64,000 bases of DNA from NCBI GenBank assembly GCA_965116055.1, contig OZ220466.1, positions 558,001-622,000 on the forward strand, given 5' to 3'. Position numbers and translations under genes: made by a program. The notes under the pieces are model-generated. The model did no database searches, had not been told where the DNA came from, and saw only the letters and a program-made list of their open reading frames with translations. Below are positions 28,311 through 38,010 of this stretch, piece after piece; the first letter of the stretch is position 1, and the number at the start of each line of letters is the position of its first letter. Source of the DNA: Bin55 sp965116055 (GTDB taxonomy: Bacteria > Pseudomonadota > Gammaproteobacteria > Pseudomonadales > Azotimanducaceae).

Positions 28311-29675
28311 CTAGTATTTGTATTGCTCGGGTTTAAACGGGCCAACCGACGGCACGTTAATGTAAGCGGCTTGTTCCTCGGTAAGTGTGGTGATAGTGCC
28401 ACCAAACCCCTCAACCATGAGTTGAGCGACTTCTTCGTCAAGCTTTTTGGGTAGCACATCAACCGAGATAGGGGCGCGTTGACTTGGATCCTGCTCTGCC
28501 CACTTCTGTTCGAACAGGTGCATTTGCGCTAGTACTTGATTCGCAAAGGATCCATCCATGACACGAGATGGGTGCCCCATCGCGTTTCCTAGATTTACCA
28601 GGCGGCCTTCAGAGAGGAGAATCAAGTAGTCGGTTGGAGACTCACTCCGAAAGATCTGGTGCACTTGATCCTTAACTTCCTGCCAATGCCAGTTGGCCCG
28701 CATGTGTTGCGTGTCGATTTCATTATCGAAGTGACCTATGTTGCACACGATCGCGCCGGCTTTGACAGATTCAAGCATGGCGGCATCGCAAACCCGTGTG
28801 TTCCCGGTACATGTGACAATAAGGTCGATCGCTTGCATCAAGTTTCGGTCAATGTCGTCAATAAGGCCTGTGTTCTTGCCGTTTCTGTAAGGTGAAACGA
28901 CCTCAAAGCCGTCCATGCAGGCTTGCATCGCACAGATTGGATCGACTTCAACGATTTTGACGATCATGCCTTCTTGTCGTAGACTAGCTGATGAGCCTTT
29001 CCCGACATCGCCGTAACCGAATACCAGTGCTTTTTTGCCAGCAAGAAGTACATCGGTTGCTCGCTTGATGGCATCGTTCAGGCTGTGGCGCGTGCCATAG
29101 CGGTTGTCGTTCTTACTCTTAGTTATTGAGGCATTGACGTCAATAGCTGGAACTTTGAGTTCACTCTTTTCGAGCATTTCGAGGAGACGATGCACACCTG
29201 TGGTGGTTTCCTCGCTGATGCCGTGAATGTGTGCGAGCATTTGCGGAAACTTATCATGAATCATTAGCGTGAGGTCGCCGCCGTCATCAAGCAGTACGTT
29301 GGCATCCCAGGGTTCGCCATGTTTAAGAACGCTTTGTTCGATACACCACTCGTATTCTTCTTCGGTTTCGCCTTTCCATGCGAATACTGGTATGCCTTCT
29401 GCGGCCATAGCGGCAGCAGCGTGATCCTGCGTTGAAAATATATTACAGGAAGACCACCTTACTTCCGCACCAAGGGCTCGTAAGGTACGAATTAAGACTG
29501 CCGTTTGTATGGTCATATGGATGCAACCAATGATGCGCGCACCTGCGAGCGGTTGTTGCTCCGCATACTTGGATCGGAGTGCCATTAATGCAGGCATTTC
29601 GCTTTCAGCCAATGCGATTTCGCGATTTCCGAAAGCCGCTTGCGATAAGTCAGCAACTTTAAAGTCGTTCGGCAT
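28311..29675 (-). CDS. ahcY: Adenosylhomocysteinase
   Basis: The enzyme hydrolyses S-adenosylhomocysteine to adenosine and homocysteine, relieving product inhibition of methyltransferases. From the ATG at 29675 it has 454 residues. Signatures include GARIIGCIHMTIQTAVLI, NRYGTRHSLNDAI, the NAD loop VFGYGDVGKGSSASLRQ and the C-terminal PFKPEQYKY. A GTG at 29711 in frame would add 12 residues that do not fit the family, so the ATG beginning MPNDFKVADLS was chosen. I found no S-adenosylhomocysteine riboswitch pattern upstream. It leads the operon with the CBS, frmA and amidohydrolase genes. Confidence 0.95.
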   Translation of the reverse strand: MPNDFKVADLSQAAFGNREIALAESEMPALMALRSKYAEQQPLAGARIIGCIHMTIQTAVLIRTLRALGAEVRWSSCNIFSTQDHAAAAMAAEGIPVFAWKGETEEEYEWCIEQSVLKHGEPWDANVLLDDGGDLTLMIHDKFPQMLAHIHGISEETTTGVHRLLEMLEKSELKVPAIDVNASITKSKNDNRYGTRHSLNDAIKRATDVLLAGKKALVFGYGDVGKGSSASLRQEGMIVKIVEVDPICAMQACMDGFEVVSPYRNGKNTGLIDDIDRNLMQAIDLIVTCTGNTRVCDAAMLESVKAGAIVCNIGHFDNEIDTQHMRANWHWQEVKDQVHQIFRSESPTDYLILLSEGRLVNLGNAMGHPSRVMDGSFANQVLAQMHLFEQKWAEQDPSQRAPISVDVLPKKLDEEVAQLMVEGFGGTITTLTEEQAAYINVPSVGPFKPEQYKY

Positions 29676-29795
29676 GATTTTGGGTTCGAATGTACCGCAA
29701 AATGCTAACACGAATCAAATCGTAGTAATATGACGTACCTCTTGACCGAATTAATTGTGAAGAAGAGGTGATGTCGACTGTATAAACTTACGTGA

Positions 29796-30125
29796 ATGTT
29801 CCGGCAACTCATCTTGTTAATTCTTGGAACACTTGTGTTGCTTGGTTGTGGCGAACAAGCAATAGAGTCGCAAGAGCATCCGGGATTAAAAACCTATACG
29901 AAATATTGCGCGAGCTGCCACAATGCCGGAATTGCGGATGCTCCGAAATTTGGGGATGCTAAATCTTGGCGACCGCGAATTGCTAAGGGTCGTACGACGC
30001 TGTTGAAAAACACGATCAAAGGCATACCTCCGGCGATGCCGAAGAAAGGACTGTGTTTGAGTTGCTCCGAAGCGCAGCTCGACGATGCAATTGGTTATAT
30101 GCTAGATGTATTGCCGGTGGACTAG
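29796..30125 (+). CDS. Cytochrome c lipoprotein, c5-like
   Basis: The 109-residue protein has a short hydrophobic signal ending in the lipobox LLGC (lipidated C18). A single haem-binding motif CASCH (38-42) and a likely methionine ligand in PPAMPKKG follow. GLCLSCSEAQLDDAIGYML is typical of class I cytochrome c5/CycB-type domains, which carry an extra cysteine pair near the C-terminus. It should be anchored to a membrane on the periplasmic side and carry electrons. It is divergent from ahcY across 120 bases. No partner enzyme lies beside it. Confidence 0.87.
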   Translation: MFRQLILLILGTLVLLGCGEQAIESQEHPGLKTYTKYCASCHNAGIADAPKFGDAKSWRPRIAKGRTTLLKNTIKGIPPAMPKKGLCLSCSEAQLDDAIGYMLDVLPVD

Positions 30126-30887
30126 ATATTAGATTTGTCGAAAGCAGATCTATCTATGTTTGGAGTAGCTGGCGGTGGTGCTCAGCTTTTCTTTTCTAGT
30201 AAAACCAGCCATGGTACAAAATTATCTTGGGGTCTCATACGCCAGAGTGATGTTGTCAAGTGATAGCTGACATGGTGCCATTGGTCATGTAAAGTCAATC
30301 CAGGTGGCATGCCATAAGTAGCCGCCATACTGACATGAACCCTATGAATTGAAGATGCATGACCCTAGCGATGTGTGCGTGTTGTTAGGCCTGTATATGT
30401 GTGTTACTGCCATGTTGTGCTTCAGGCGTCAAGTGAAGATGAGAGGCGGATGGTTGCCGTATCCTCGGTCCACGTGATGGTAGTGTGGTAAAATTCTTTT
30501 TCTTACGTTGGATAGGGAGTTTGTTGGCCGCGAGCATCGTTGTGTCAGTTCGTGTCCCTCTAGTTCCCATGTCACCAACCTACCCCGTAATGCCTGATGT
30601 GGCGACGACGTGTCGCACACGAGGGCTTGGCCCAATCTTGATAAAAATCGAGGGGGGGGGGTACGCCTATGTAACAGACGAGCCCTTCACGGTTCTACCT
30701 ACCTAAATAGACGATCTTTACGTCGCGTGAAGGTTCAGGATAGGTTGATTCGCGTGGCAGCATTCCAGGGTAAGGCATTGGTCACTGGAGGAGAGATCCC
30801 TTGCATGGTTTCAAGTTAGGCGCTGCTCGTTGTCGAGCAGTCCGTAGGTCACGAATCGAACCCGATACTGAGAAAGGAGAAGGGACG
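30126..30887. other. Long untranslated region upstream of the giant autotransporter
   Basis: About 760 bases lie between the cytochrome gene and the autotransporter start. I see no convincing gene. Near its 3' part there is a run of ten G (30652-30661) just after an AT-rich stretch containing TTGATA (30638-30643), a possible -35 element. An in-frame ATG at 30801 exists, but the following 29 residues precede the real signal peptide and look non-coding. Confidence 0.55.
30652..30661. repeat. G10 homopolymer tract upstream of the autotransporter
   Basis: Ten consecutive G residues lie 226 bases before the autotransporter start. Tracts of this length slip during replication and in other bacteria switch surface-protein expression. 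Whether it lies in a promoter or leader here is unknown. Confidence 0.9.
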
Positions 30888-33800
30888 ATGGTTCACAACA
30901 CGACGCGATGCCGCCGTTTTGGCGGCAGTTTATTGGTCGCGCTACTCACCGCATGGTGTGGAAGTCAGGCATTGGCCGAGGAGGCCTTCGAGGCGGATGC
31001 GGTGAGTGTGTCGTTTGACGAAGGCGTGTATTTTCTTGCCTCTCACCCGGGAGCTACTGGCCCCTATGTGCGCAATCCGGCGCGCACGGGTGGCGAGCAT
31101 GGTCATACTTCGGGTGGCACGGGGACGAATAGCAGTACGAACGGTGCCGCGAATAGCTTGCTCAACCGTGAAATTGACGCGGCGCGGACGACGCCGGCCT
31201 TGACGGGCGCTTGCTATACGGTCATGGTGAAAGATGCTGCGGGCAAGTCCAGTGACATGTTTGCCCTCACGGGGACGAAGAATTGCAAGAGCATGACGTC
31301 CAAGAGTGCGAATGACGGCACGAATGGCGCGACGGGCGGACACGTGCAGATGAAAGCCGATACGATATTGGATTATGAGACGTCCTCGAAGTACGTGATC
31401 ACGGTCCAGGCACACAAGGGCGATAAAGTGGTGGATACCTTGACGTTGACGTTGAACCTCAACGATGTGAACGAAGGTCCGGTCGTGTTGAAGCCGTTTA
31501 TCTATAACCAAAGCGGCACCGATCGTAGTGGCGATGACTTGCAACCGCCAGGCGCGTCCCGGGTGTACCTGAACGCGGGCGAATCGACCTCGATCAGCTT
31601 GAACCGGATGTTTCGCGATCTGGACGCGTCGCCTCAAGAACTGCTGCTCAAGGAACCCAGTGTCGTGTGCGACAATCGCACGGCCAATACCCCTGGAGTC
31701 GATAGCCAGATTCATTCGAGTGCTGCGCCCACGGGGCTTGTAGGACAAGGGGCGACCAGAGGATATGCGCTACCTGGCACGCGGGCATTTCAAAATGCAG
31801 CGGACGGAAACTTGTACTGTGTACTTTCCAATGTAGCCCTGGGCGACCCCACGCCGCATCCGGGTCAGCATGTGGTGAAGGTGAGTTCCCAGGGAGCGCG
31901 CCTCATCCTGACGGCGTATGACCAGACTACCCAGGGCACGTATCTCGCGCAGGTGTACACGCAGTTGGGTAGCGGACTCGACGAGGCTGGCGCGGTCGTC
32001 CCTGCAAGGATGTCCCCTATCTATGCGAAGATTACGGTGATCGTGAAGAAAGGGGTGAACAACCCGCCGGCGTTTGCGGGCGGCTCGGTGGGTTTCCGCA
32101 CGACGGTGAACGAAGGCACGGGTGAGGACGCGTTGGTGGCGTCGGTGGTGCCGGGGACGACGGCCGCGACGGCGGACGACTGGAATGCGGGAGATCTGGA
32201 CACCCACGACACCGACGTGCACTACAAAGTGATGGGGACGCCGTGTCCGGTGAAGAAGTATGCGACGTACACGCTGACGGATGGCGGCAGTTGCTGGAAA
32301 TACAAGGACAACTCGGGGAACGTGTCGTTGACGGGCGCGCTCGTGGATTACGAGAAGTTGCCGGCGGGGAAGATGGCGACGGTGCGGTTGCAGGCGAGCG
32401 ACGGGTATGACACGGTGACGATCCCGATCACGGTGACGGTGAAGGACGTGAACGAACTGGAGACCGATACGGAGGCGGTGAAGGCGCTGGGGACGGTCCG
32501 GCTGACGAACGACGAGAAGTCGGATCCGATCGAGCTGGCGAGTCTGTTCATCGATCCGGAAGGTGATCCGCTGACGTTCAGCGCGTATTCGAACCTGCGC
32601 GAGGATCTGGTGAAGATCGAAGGTCGCGACCTGATTTTGACGGGCAAGGGGGCGACGGCGACCGCGGAAAAGACGTACACCATCACGGTGACGGCGTCGG
32701 ACGGCAAGTTGTCGAAGGATGCGATGTTCACGCTGAAGGTACGGGCGACGAATGCAGCGCCGAGTTTCGAGCCGGCGGGGGTGCGGTCGTTCGGCATGAG
32801 CGTGGCGGAGGATGCGCCGGTGGGGACGTTCCTGGCGACGGCGATCACCTACCTGGATGCGGACTCGGCGGACGAGGTGCAGGCGACGGTGGACAGCGAG
32901 TTGTTCGAGGCGGTGCGCGTGGGTCGTGTGGATGCGAACGAGAACGGCAAGATTGACGGCGGCGAGAGCAGTCTCTGTGCGCTGCCATTGAAGATGACGG
33001 TGAGCAAGCACTGTCGCAAGGTGGCGAGCGAGTTGGGGTTGCGGACGAAGGCGCGGCTGAATGCGGAACAGCAGGATCGTCATACGTTGACGTTGACGCT
33101 GGACGACGGATGGGACGAGAGTGGCACGGTACAGGTGCATGTGATCGTGACCGACGTGAACGACGTGCCGATGGTGAAGCTGGATGCGGCCGGGGAGCCG
33201 ATGACGATTGCGGAGCAGGCAGTGGCGGTGGATGGTTCGCTGACGCTGGCGGTCGGCGGTTATTTCACGGACGAGGATGGTGATCGGTTGAAAGTGGATG
33301 CTGCCTCCTCCATGAAGCAGGTAGCCACGGTGATGGTGAGCGGTCTGGATCGGGTGACGATCCGGGGTCTGAGCGAAGGGATGGCGACGATCACGTTGAC
33401 GGCGGACGATGGCGAGGGCGGCACGGTCACATTGAAGTTCATGGTGAAGGTGACGACGAATCGGCCGCCGGTGGCGGACAAGGATGCGTTCATGGCACGG
33501 CTGCCGGCGGCGGACACGGTGAATGTCGGGTCGACGTTCGATCTAGCCTTGTCGGGGTTGTTTACGGATCCGGATGAAGGCGATATGGTCGGCCTGCCGC
33601 AGGCGATGACGTCGGACGAAGATGTGTTGCTGGTGGTGGTGACCAATGATGGCGCGACGGCGACGTTGGTGGGTCGGGCCTCGGGGATGGCGACGCTGAC
33701 GTTGACGGCGACGGATGAGGCGGGCAACAAGACCTCGGTGAGCCAGGCCATCACGGTGAATGCGGCGCCGGCGGAAGCGCAGCCGTTGGCGGCGCGGACG

Positions 33801-36800
33801 CTGGATCGCGTGACGCCGCAGGCGGTGGATCTCGGCGGGCTGTTCACCGATACGGACGACGGCGCGGACGGCCTGGTCATCACGGCGACGCCGGTAGGCG
33901 AGGGCGCGGCCCGCGCGACGGCCACGGTGGCTGGCACGACGTTGACGCTGGCGGGCGTGGCGCTGGGCGAGGTGGACATCCGGCTGACGGCGACGGATCC
34001 GCACGGGGCGACGGCGACCTCGACGCTGATGGCGACGGTGGTCAATGTGGCGCCGACGGTGGCCATGGAGGTGGCGCCGCAAGCGCTTGATCGACTTGAC
34101 CCGCTGGTAGTGGATGTCAGTGACACCTTTGTGGACACGGACGGCGAGTTGGCGACGCTGGAAGCGACGGCAGCGGATGAGCGTATCGTGGCGGTCGGCG
34201 CGATCGACCTGGCGGACGGTCTGCTGACGCTGACGGGGTTGGCGGTGGGCGAAACCGCCGTGACCGTGCACGCGACGGACCATGACGGCGGTCGGGCGAT
34301 GACGACCGTGACGGTCGCGGTGGTCAACGTCGACCCGGTGGTGGCGACGGCGGTGGGTCCCCAAACCCTCACCCGCATCCATGACCTGATGTATGACGCG
34401 GGCTCGCTATTCCGGGATCCGGATACGGACGAGCCGTTGGCGCTGACGGTGGCGGTGGCCGACCCGATGGTGGCGACGGCGGCTGTGGCGGGGCATCAGC
34501 TCACGGTGGAAGGTCTTCATGTGGGGTCGACGACGGTGACGGTCGTGGCGACCGATGTGGATGGCGGGACGGCGGCGCACGAGTTTGTCGTGGCGGTCGA
34601 GAACGTCACGCCGACCGTGGCGCAGGGGCTGACGGATCGAACCTTCGATCGGCGGGCGCCGTTGGGGCTCGACCTGACGGGGACGTTCATGGACGACGAC
34701 GGTGAGATTCGGACGCTCACGGCGATGGTGGCTGATGGCTCGGTGGTTGATGCGGTGGTGGCTGGGGCGGCGTTGACGCTGCAGGCGCTGGCGGTCGGCA
34801 CGACGACGGTCACGGTGACGGCGATGGATGATCAGGGTGATACGATTGCGACCGCGTTCGAGGTAACGGTGGCGAATATCGCGCCGGTGGTGGCCGAAGC
34901 GGTGGCGGATCAAACGACGACGCGGGTGGCGGACCTAACCCTGGATGTGAGCGGGACCTTTCATGACCCCGATACGGATGCGCCAGTGATCGTGACGGTC
35001 GCGGCGGCGGACGGCGGCATCGTGGAAGCGGCGTTGCGCGAGGGGATGTTGACGCTGCGGGGTCTGGCCGTGGGGTCAACGACCTTGACGTTGACGGCGC
35101 TGGATGTGGATGGCGACACGGTGTCGACGACGTTTATGACGACGGTAGAGAATGTGGCGCCGGAAGTGGCCCAGGCGTTGGTTGATCAGGAGATGGATCG
35201 GCGTGCGCCGCTGACCCTGGATGTGGCGCCGACCTTCCAGGATGCGGACGACGGATCGTCGACGCTGACCTTGACGGTCATGACCGCGGACAGCGGCGTG
35301 GCCGAGGCGATGCTGCAGGAGAGCCAGTTGACGGTGACGGCGCGGGCGGTCGGTGCGACCGAGGTGATGTTGACGGCGACGGACGCGAACGGAGCGAGTG
35401 TGACGGACACGTTCGAGGTGACGGTGTTGAATGTGGCGCCGGTGGTGGCGGCGGCGGTGATGGATCAAACGATCACGCGGGTGGCGGATGTGGCGCTTGA
35501 CGTGAGCGGCGCATTCAGCGATCCGGATACGGATGAGCCGTTGACGGTGACGGTGACGACAGCCGAGGCGACGCTGGTGGCGGCCACGCTGGGTGCGGAC
35601 CATCGGTTGACGTTGCGCGGTCTGGCCGTGGGCGAGACGGTGTTGACGTTGACGGCGACGGATATGGACGGCGGGCACGTCATGGACGAGGTGCGGGTGA
35701 CGGTGGCGAATGTGGCGCCGCAAGTTGCCAATGCGCTCAGTCCGCTGGTTCTGGAAGTGGGCGGTGCGGTAGCCACGCCCACGATCGAGGGTTTGTTTAG
35801 CGACGATGGTGATCCGTTGACGTACACGGTGGCGACGGCGGATGCGGGGATTGCGGCGGCGGCGCTGACAGGGACGCAGGCGCGGGTGAGTCCGATCTCG
35901 CGCGGGACGACTTCGCTCACGATCACGGCGACGGACCCGCATGGTGGCGAGGCGACGGTGACGGGGTCGGTCACGGTGGGCGATGGGGCCCTGAAGGCCG
36001 TGGCGGCGCAATCGCTTGCCGGATTTGGTCGGGCGTTGTTGGCGAGTGCGTCATCCAGCGTGGGCGCGCGTCTCACGACGGACGCGCGCAGTGCGGATCT
36101 GACGCTGGATGCGTGGTTGGACGAGTGGGCGCCGCGGGATCCTGCGGCAGCCTCGCGTACGGTTGCGGCGCAGGGTGCGGCAGCCTGGCAGCTGGTGCAT
36201 GCGGTCAATACCCCGGGATCAACCGGCGTGCTGGCAGGCGGCAACCCCATGGCTGGCGCCGCGTTGGGTGCGAGCGGTATGGACCAGTTGCAGTCGCAGT
36301 TTGGTCAACGCTTTGCGTTGAATCTGGGGTCAAGTGAGGATGCCTCCAGGTGGTCGGTGTGGGGCGATGTGGACCGTCAGGCTTACGAAGGTAGTGGCTA
36401 CGACGGCACGGCGACGAGCGTCTATCTGGGTGCGGATGTCGCGGTAGCCGAGTGCTGGTTGCTGGGGTTGGCCGTGGCGCGCCAGGGCGGCGACTCCGAT
36501 TACGCCTGGGGCACGGCGTCACAGACCATGGACATGCAGTTGACGACGGTGCTGCCGTATGCGAGTTACCGCCCGAGTGAGCGCATGTCGCTGTGGGGCG
36601 TGGCCGGTTTCGGTCGCGGTGACCTGGATACGACGGTGGCGGGCACGACGACTACCTCGGGCAGCAATTTACGGTCGCAGCTGGCGATGGTTGGCGGTGA
36701 GCAGGCCTTGACGCGGGTCGGTCGGTTCGACCTGGCGTTGCGCGGGGATGCGGCGCTGGCGTCGTTGGAGACGGATCAAGGCGTAGGTGCGGCGGATGGT

Positions 36801-37457
36801 CTGGCGACAGATGTGCATCGTCTGCGTCTCGGCCTTGAGGGCTCGTTCTCGACGGATACGGGTGAAGGCGGCATGCTGGAACCGTTCGGGCAAGTGAACG
36901 TGCGCACGGACGGCGGTGACGGCGAGACGGGTTCGGGCCTGGAACTGGCTGGCGGTATCCGCATGACGACCGCGGCGTTCACGCTGGAAGCGCAGGGACG
37001 CACGTTGGCGCTGCACGGTGCGGACGACTATCGCGAGTCGGGCTTCAGCCTGCTGGCGACGTTGAATCCGTCGGCGCAGGCGACGGGCGTGTCGGTCACG
37101 ATCGCGCCGCGTTGGGGCGCGGATGCGGTGGGTACCGGGATCTTGTGGGAAGATACCCTCCGCGTCGGGCAGTCCTACGGGGTGCTGACGGGCATGGCCA
37201 ACGGCGGGGCGCAGGCGTCGCTGGAAACCCAGCTGGGCTACGGTCTGCTAGTGGCGCGCGAACGCTATCTGTTGACGCCGTTCGTGGATGTGCGCATGAG
37301 CGATGGGACCCGGCGCGAGCTGCTGGTCGGCGCGAGCGTGCGGCCATGGGTGCGCCAGGCGAAGGATCTGGATGTCCGTCTGGCCGCTGGACGCGTGGAC
37401 GAGCGTCCGGGCGTCAGTCATAGTCAAGTCGGCTTACACGCGACGATGCGTTTCTAA
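30888..37457 (+). CDS. Giant repeat adhesin with autotransporter-type beta-barrel
   Basis: I chose the ATG at 30888 because GAAAGGAG lies 8 bases before it and the protein then starts with a clear signal peptide (MVHNTTRCRRFGG then a hydrophobic core ending QALAEE). The 2189 residues comprise a cysteine-containing N-terminal region, cadherin-like domains (NLNDVNEGPVV, TVKDVNELET, IVTDVNDVPMV), a calcium-loop-like DANENGKIDGGES, then Ig/cadherin-like repeats bordered by NVAPVVA-type motifs. Seven borders from 34044 to 35709 are spaced 91-94 codons apart. The last 300 or so residues form a barrel ending SQVGLHATMRF. It should be a secreted, surface-anchored adhesin. The gene is much richer in GCG, ACG and GTG codons than its neighbours, suggesting transfer or special selection. 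Confidence 0.85.
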   Translation: MVHNTTRCRRFGGSLLVALLTAWCGSQALAEEAFEADAVSVSFDEGVYFLASHPGATGPYVRNPARTGGEHGHTSGGTGTNSSTNGAANSLLNREIDAARTTPALTGACYTVMVKDAAGKSSDMFALTGTKNCKSMTSKSANDGTNGATGGHVQMKADTILDYETSSKYVITVQAHKGDKVVDTLTLTLNLNDVNEGPVVLKPFIYNQSGTDRSGDDLQPPGASRVYLNAGESTSISLNRMFRDLDASPQELLLKEPSVVCDNRTANTPGVDSQIHSSAAPTGLVGQGATRGYALPGTRAFQNAADGNLYCVLSNVALGDPTPHPGQHVVKVSSQGARLILTAYDQTTQGTYLAQVYTQLGSGLDEAGAVVPARMSPIYAKITVIVKKGVNNPPAFAGGSVGFRTTVNEGTGEDALVASVVPGTTAATADDWNAGDLDTHDTDVHYKVMGTPCPVKKYATYTLTDGGSCWKYKDNSGNVSLTGALVDYEKLPAGKMATVRLQASDGYDTVTIPITVTVKDVNELETDTEAVKALGTVRLTNDEKSDPIELASLFIDPEGDPLTFSAYSNLREDLVKIEGRDLILTGKGATATAEKTYTITVTASDGKLSKDAMFTLKVRATNAAPSFEPAGVRSFGMSVAEDAPVGTFLATAITYLDADSADEVQATVDSELFEAVRVGRVDANENGKIDGGESSLCALPLKMTVSKHCRKVASELGLRTKARLNAEQQDRHTLTLTLDDGWDESGTVQVHVIVTDVNDVPMVKLDAAGEPMTIAEQAVAVDGSLTLAVGGYFTDEDGDRLKVDAASSMKQVATVMVSGLDRVTIRGLSEGMATITLTADDGEGGTVTLKFMVKVTTNRPPVADKDAFMARLPAADTVNVGSTFDLALSGLFTDPDEGDMVGLPQAMTSDEDVLLVVVTNDGATATLVGRASGMATLTLTATDEAGNKTSVSQAITVNAAPAEAQPLAARTLDRVTPQAVDLGGLFTDTDDGADGLVITATPVGEGAARATATVAGTTLTLAGVALGEVDIRLTATDPHGATATSTLMATVVNVAPTVAMEVAPQALDRLDPLVVDVSDTFVDTDGELATLEATAADERIVAVGAIDLADGLLTLTGLAVGETAVTVHATDHDGGRAMTTVTVAVVNVDPVVATAVGPQTLTRIHDLMYDAGSLFRDPDTDEPLALTVAVADPMVATAAVAGHQLTVEGLHVGSTTVTVVATDVDGGTAAHEFVVAVENVTPTVAQGLTDRTFDRRAPLGLDLTGTFMDDDGEIRTLTAMVADGSVVDAVVAGAALTLQALAVGTTTVTVTAMDDQGDTIATAFEVTVANIAPVVAEAVADQTTTRVADLTLDVSGTFHDPDTDAPVIVTVAAADGGIVEAALREGMLTLRGLAVGSTTLTLTALDVDGDTVSTTFMTTVENVAPEVAQALVDQEMDRRAPLTLDVAPTFQDADDGSSTLTLTVMTADSGVAEAMLQESQLTVTARAVGATEVMLTATDANGASVTDTFEVTVLNVAPVVAAAVMDQTITRVADVALDVSGAFSDPDTDEPLTVTVTTAEATLVAATLGADHRLTLRGLAVGETVLTLTATDMDGGHVMDEVRVTVANVAPQVANALSPLVLEVGGAVATPTIEGLFSDDGDPLTYTVATADAGIAAAALTGTQARVSPISRGTTSLTITATDPHGGEATVTGSVTVGDGALKAVAAQSLAGFGRALLASASSSVGARLTTDARSADLTLDAWLDEWAPRDPAAASRTVAAQGAAAWQLVHAVNTPGSTGVLAGGNPMAGAALGASGMDQLQSQFGQRFALNLGSSEDASRWSVWGDVDRQAYEGSGYDGTATSVYLGADVAVAECWLLGLAVARQGGDSDYAWGTASQTMDMQLTTVLPYASYRPSERMSLWGVAGFGRGDLDTTVAGTTTTSGSNLRSQLAMVGGEQALTRVGRFDLALRGDAALASLETDQGVGAADGLATDVHRLRLGLEGSFSTDTGEGGMLEPFGQVNVRTDGGDGETGSGLELAGGIRMTTAAFTLEAQGRTLALHGADDYRESGFSLLATLNPSAQATGVSVTIAPRWGADAVGTGILWEDTLRVGQSYGVLTGMANGGAQASLETQLGYGLLVARERYLLTPFVDVRMSDGTRRELLVGASVRPWVRQAKDLDVRLAAGRVDERPGVSHSQVGLHATMRF
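34044..35711 (+). repeat. Tandem 91-94-codon Ig/cadherin-like repeats
   Basis: Borders of the form N-V-(A/D/T)-P start at 34044, 34326, 34602, 34875, 35151, 35430 and 35709, giving six full units of 94, 92, 91, 92, 93 and 93 codons. Each unit shares a late LTLTATD-type strand, and several have an inner DPDTD segment. The units have diverged at the DNA level. Confidence 0.85.
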
Positions 37458-37511
37458 GCTGACAGACCCCGCGTGACGATGGCGCTGCCATCGTTGCGCG
37501 CTCTTCTCCAG

Positions 37512-37543
37512 CCCCGGTACGCGCGAGCGTGCCGGGGTTTTTT
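37512..37543 (+). terminator. Rho-independent terminator of the autotransporter gene
   Basis: The stem CCCCGGTACGC pairs with GCGTGCCGGGG (one G-T pair) around a four-base loop and is followed by six T. It lies 54 bases beyond the stop codon. Confidence 0.9.
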
Positions 37544-38010
37544 ATGCCGTGACAACACCAAGGGCTTGGTAGAGGTGCAAGTTTTCGTGCTATGCCACAA
37601 CCACAAGATCGCTACCGCTTGTGTTCACCCGATATCTATACAGTAAGTAGCTATGCAGTCGTAGTGTGATGTCTTCTATATGAGCTGGGCTTTGCCAATG
37701 ACAATAAGAAGTACAAGTACCTTCGGGCACGGAGGGATTTACGGAATAGGAATTCTTCGCACGAAACTTGGGTCATTCTGGATCTGTTTTCAGTGCAAAC
37801 AATAGATCCTAGTGTGATTAGAGAGAGTTCCGTAGTGCTCAAGATGAGGGTGTGACTAAAAGGCACAGTAATAACCATGAGTAGTTTTACAAGATGTGTC
37901 AAAGGTGAAGCTGTATAGCGAGATCTATGGTGACTTTCTGTGCGCTTAGTATTAATGGTACACCGACTCGGAGTGAAGCTAGTCGAAAGAATGAGGTTCA
38001 ATCAGCATTA
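37544..38010. other. Gene-free stretch of about 470 bases
   Basis: The stretch lies between the autotransporter terminator and the 3' end of the dioxygenase on the minus strand. Short frames on both strands show no motif or ribosome site. I see no hairpin with a T run that would end the dioxygenase transcript. Confidence 0.5.

Noticed and set aside
29676..29795. S-adenosylhomocysteine riboswitch upstream of ahcY
   Set aside because: The region between ahcY and the cytochrome gene lacks the conserved riboswitch core and stems.
30801..30887. Upstream in-frame ATG as start of the autotransporter
   Set aside because: It would bury the signal peptide behind 29 residues, while the ATG at 30888 has a proper ribosome site and signal peptide.
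31770..36011. Long minus-strand frames opposite the autotransporter, rich in Arg and His
   Set aside because: They mirror the G+C-rich codons of the real gene, have no motifs or ribosome sites, and end wherever the sense-strand composition changes.
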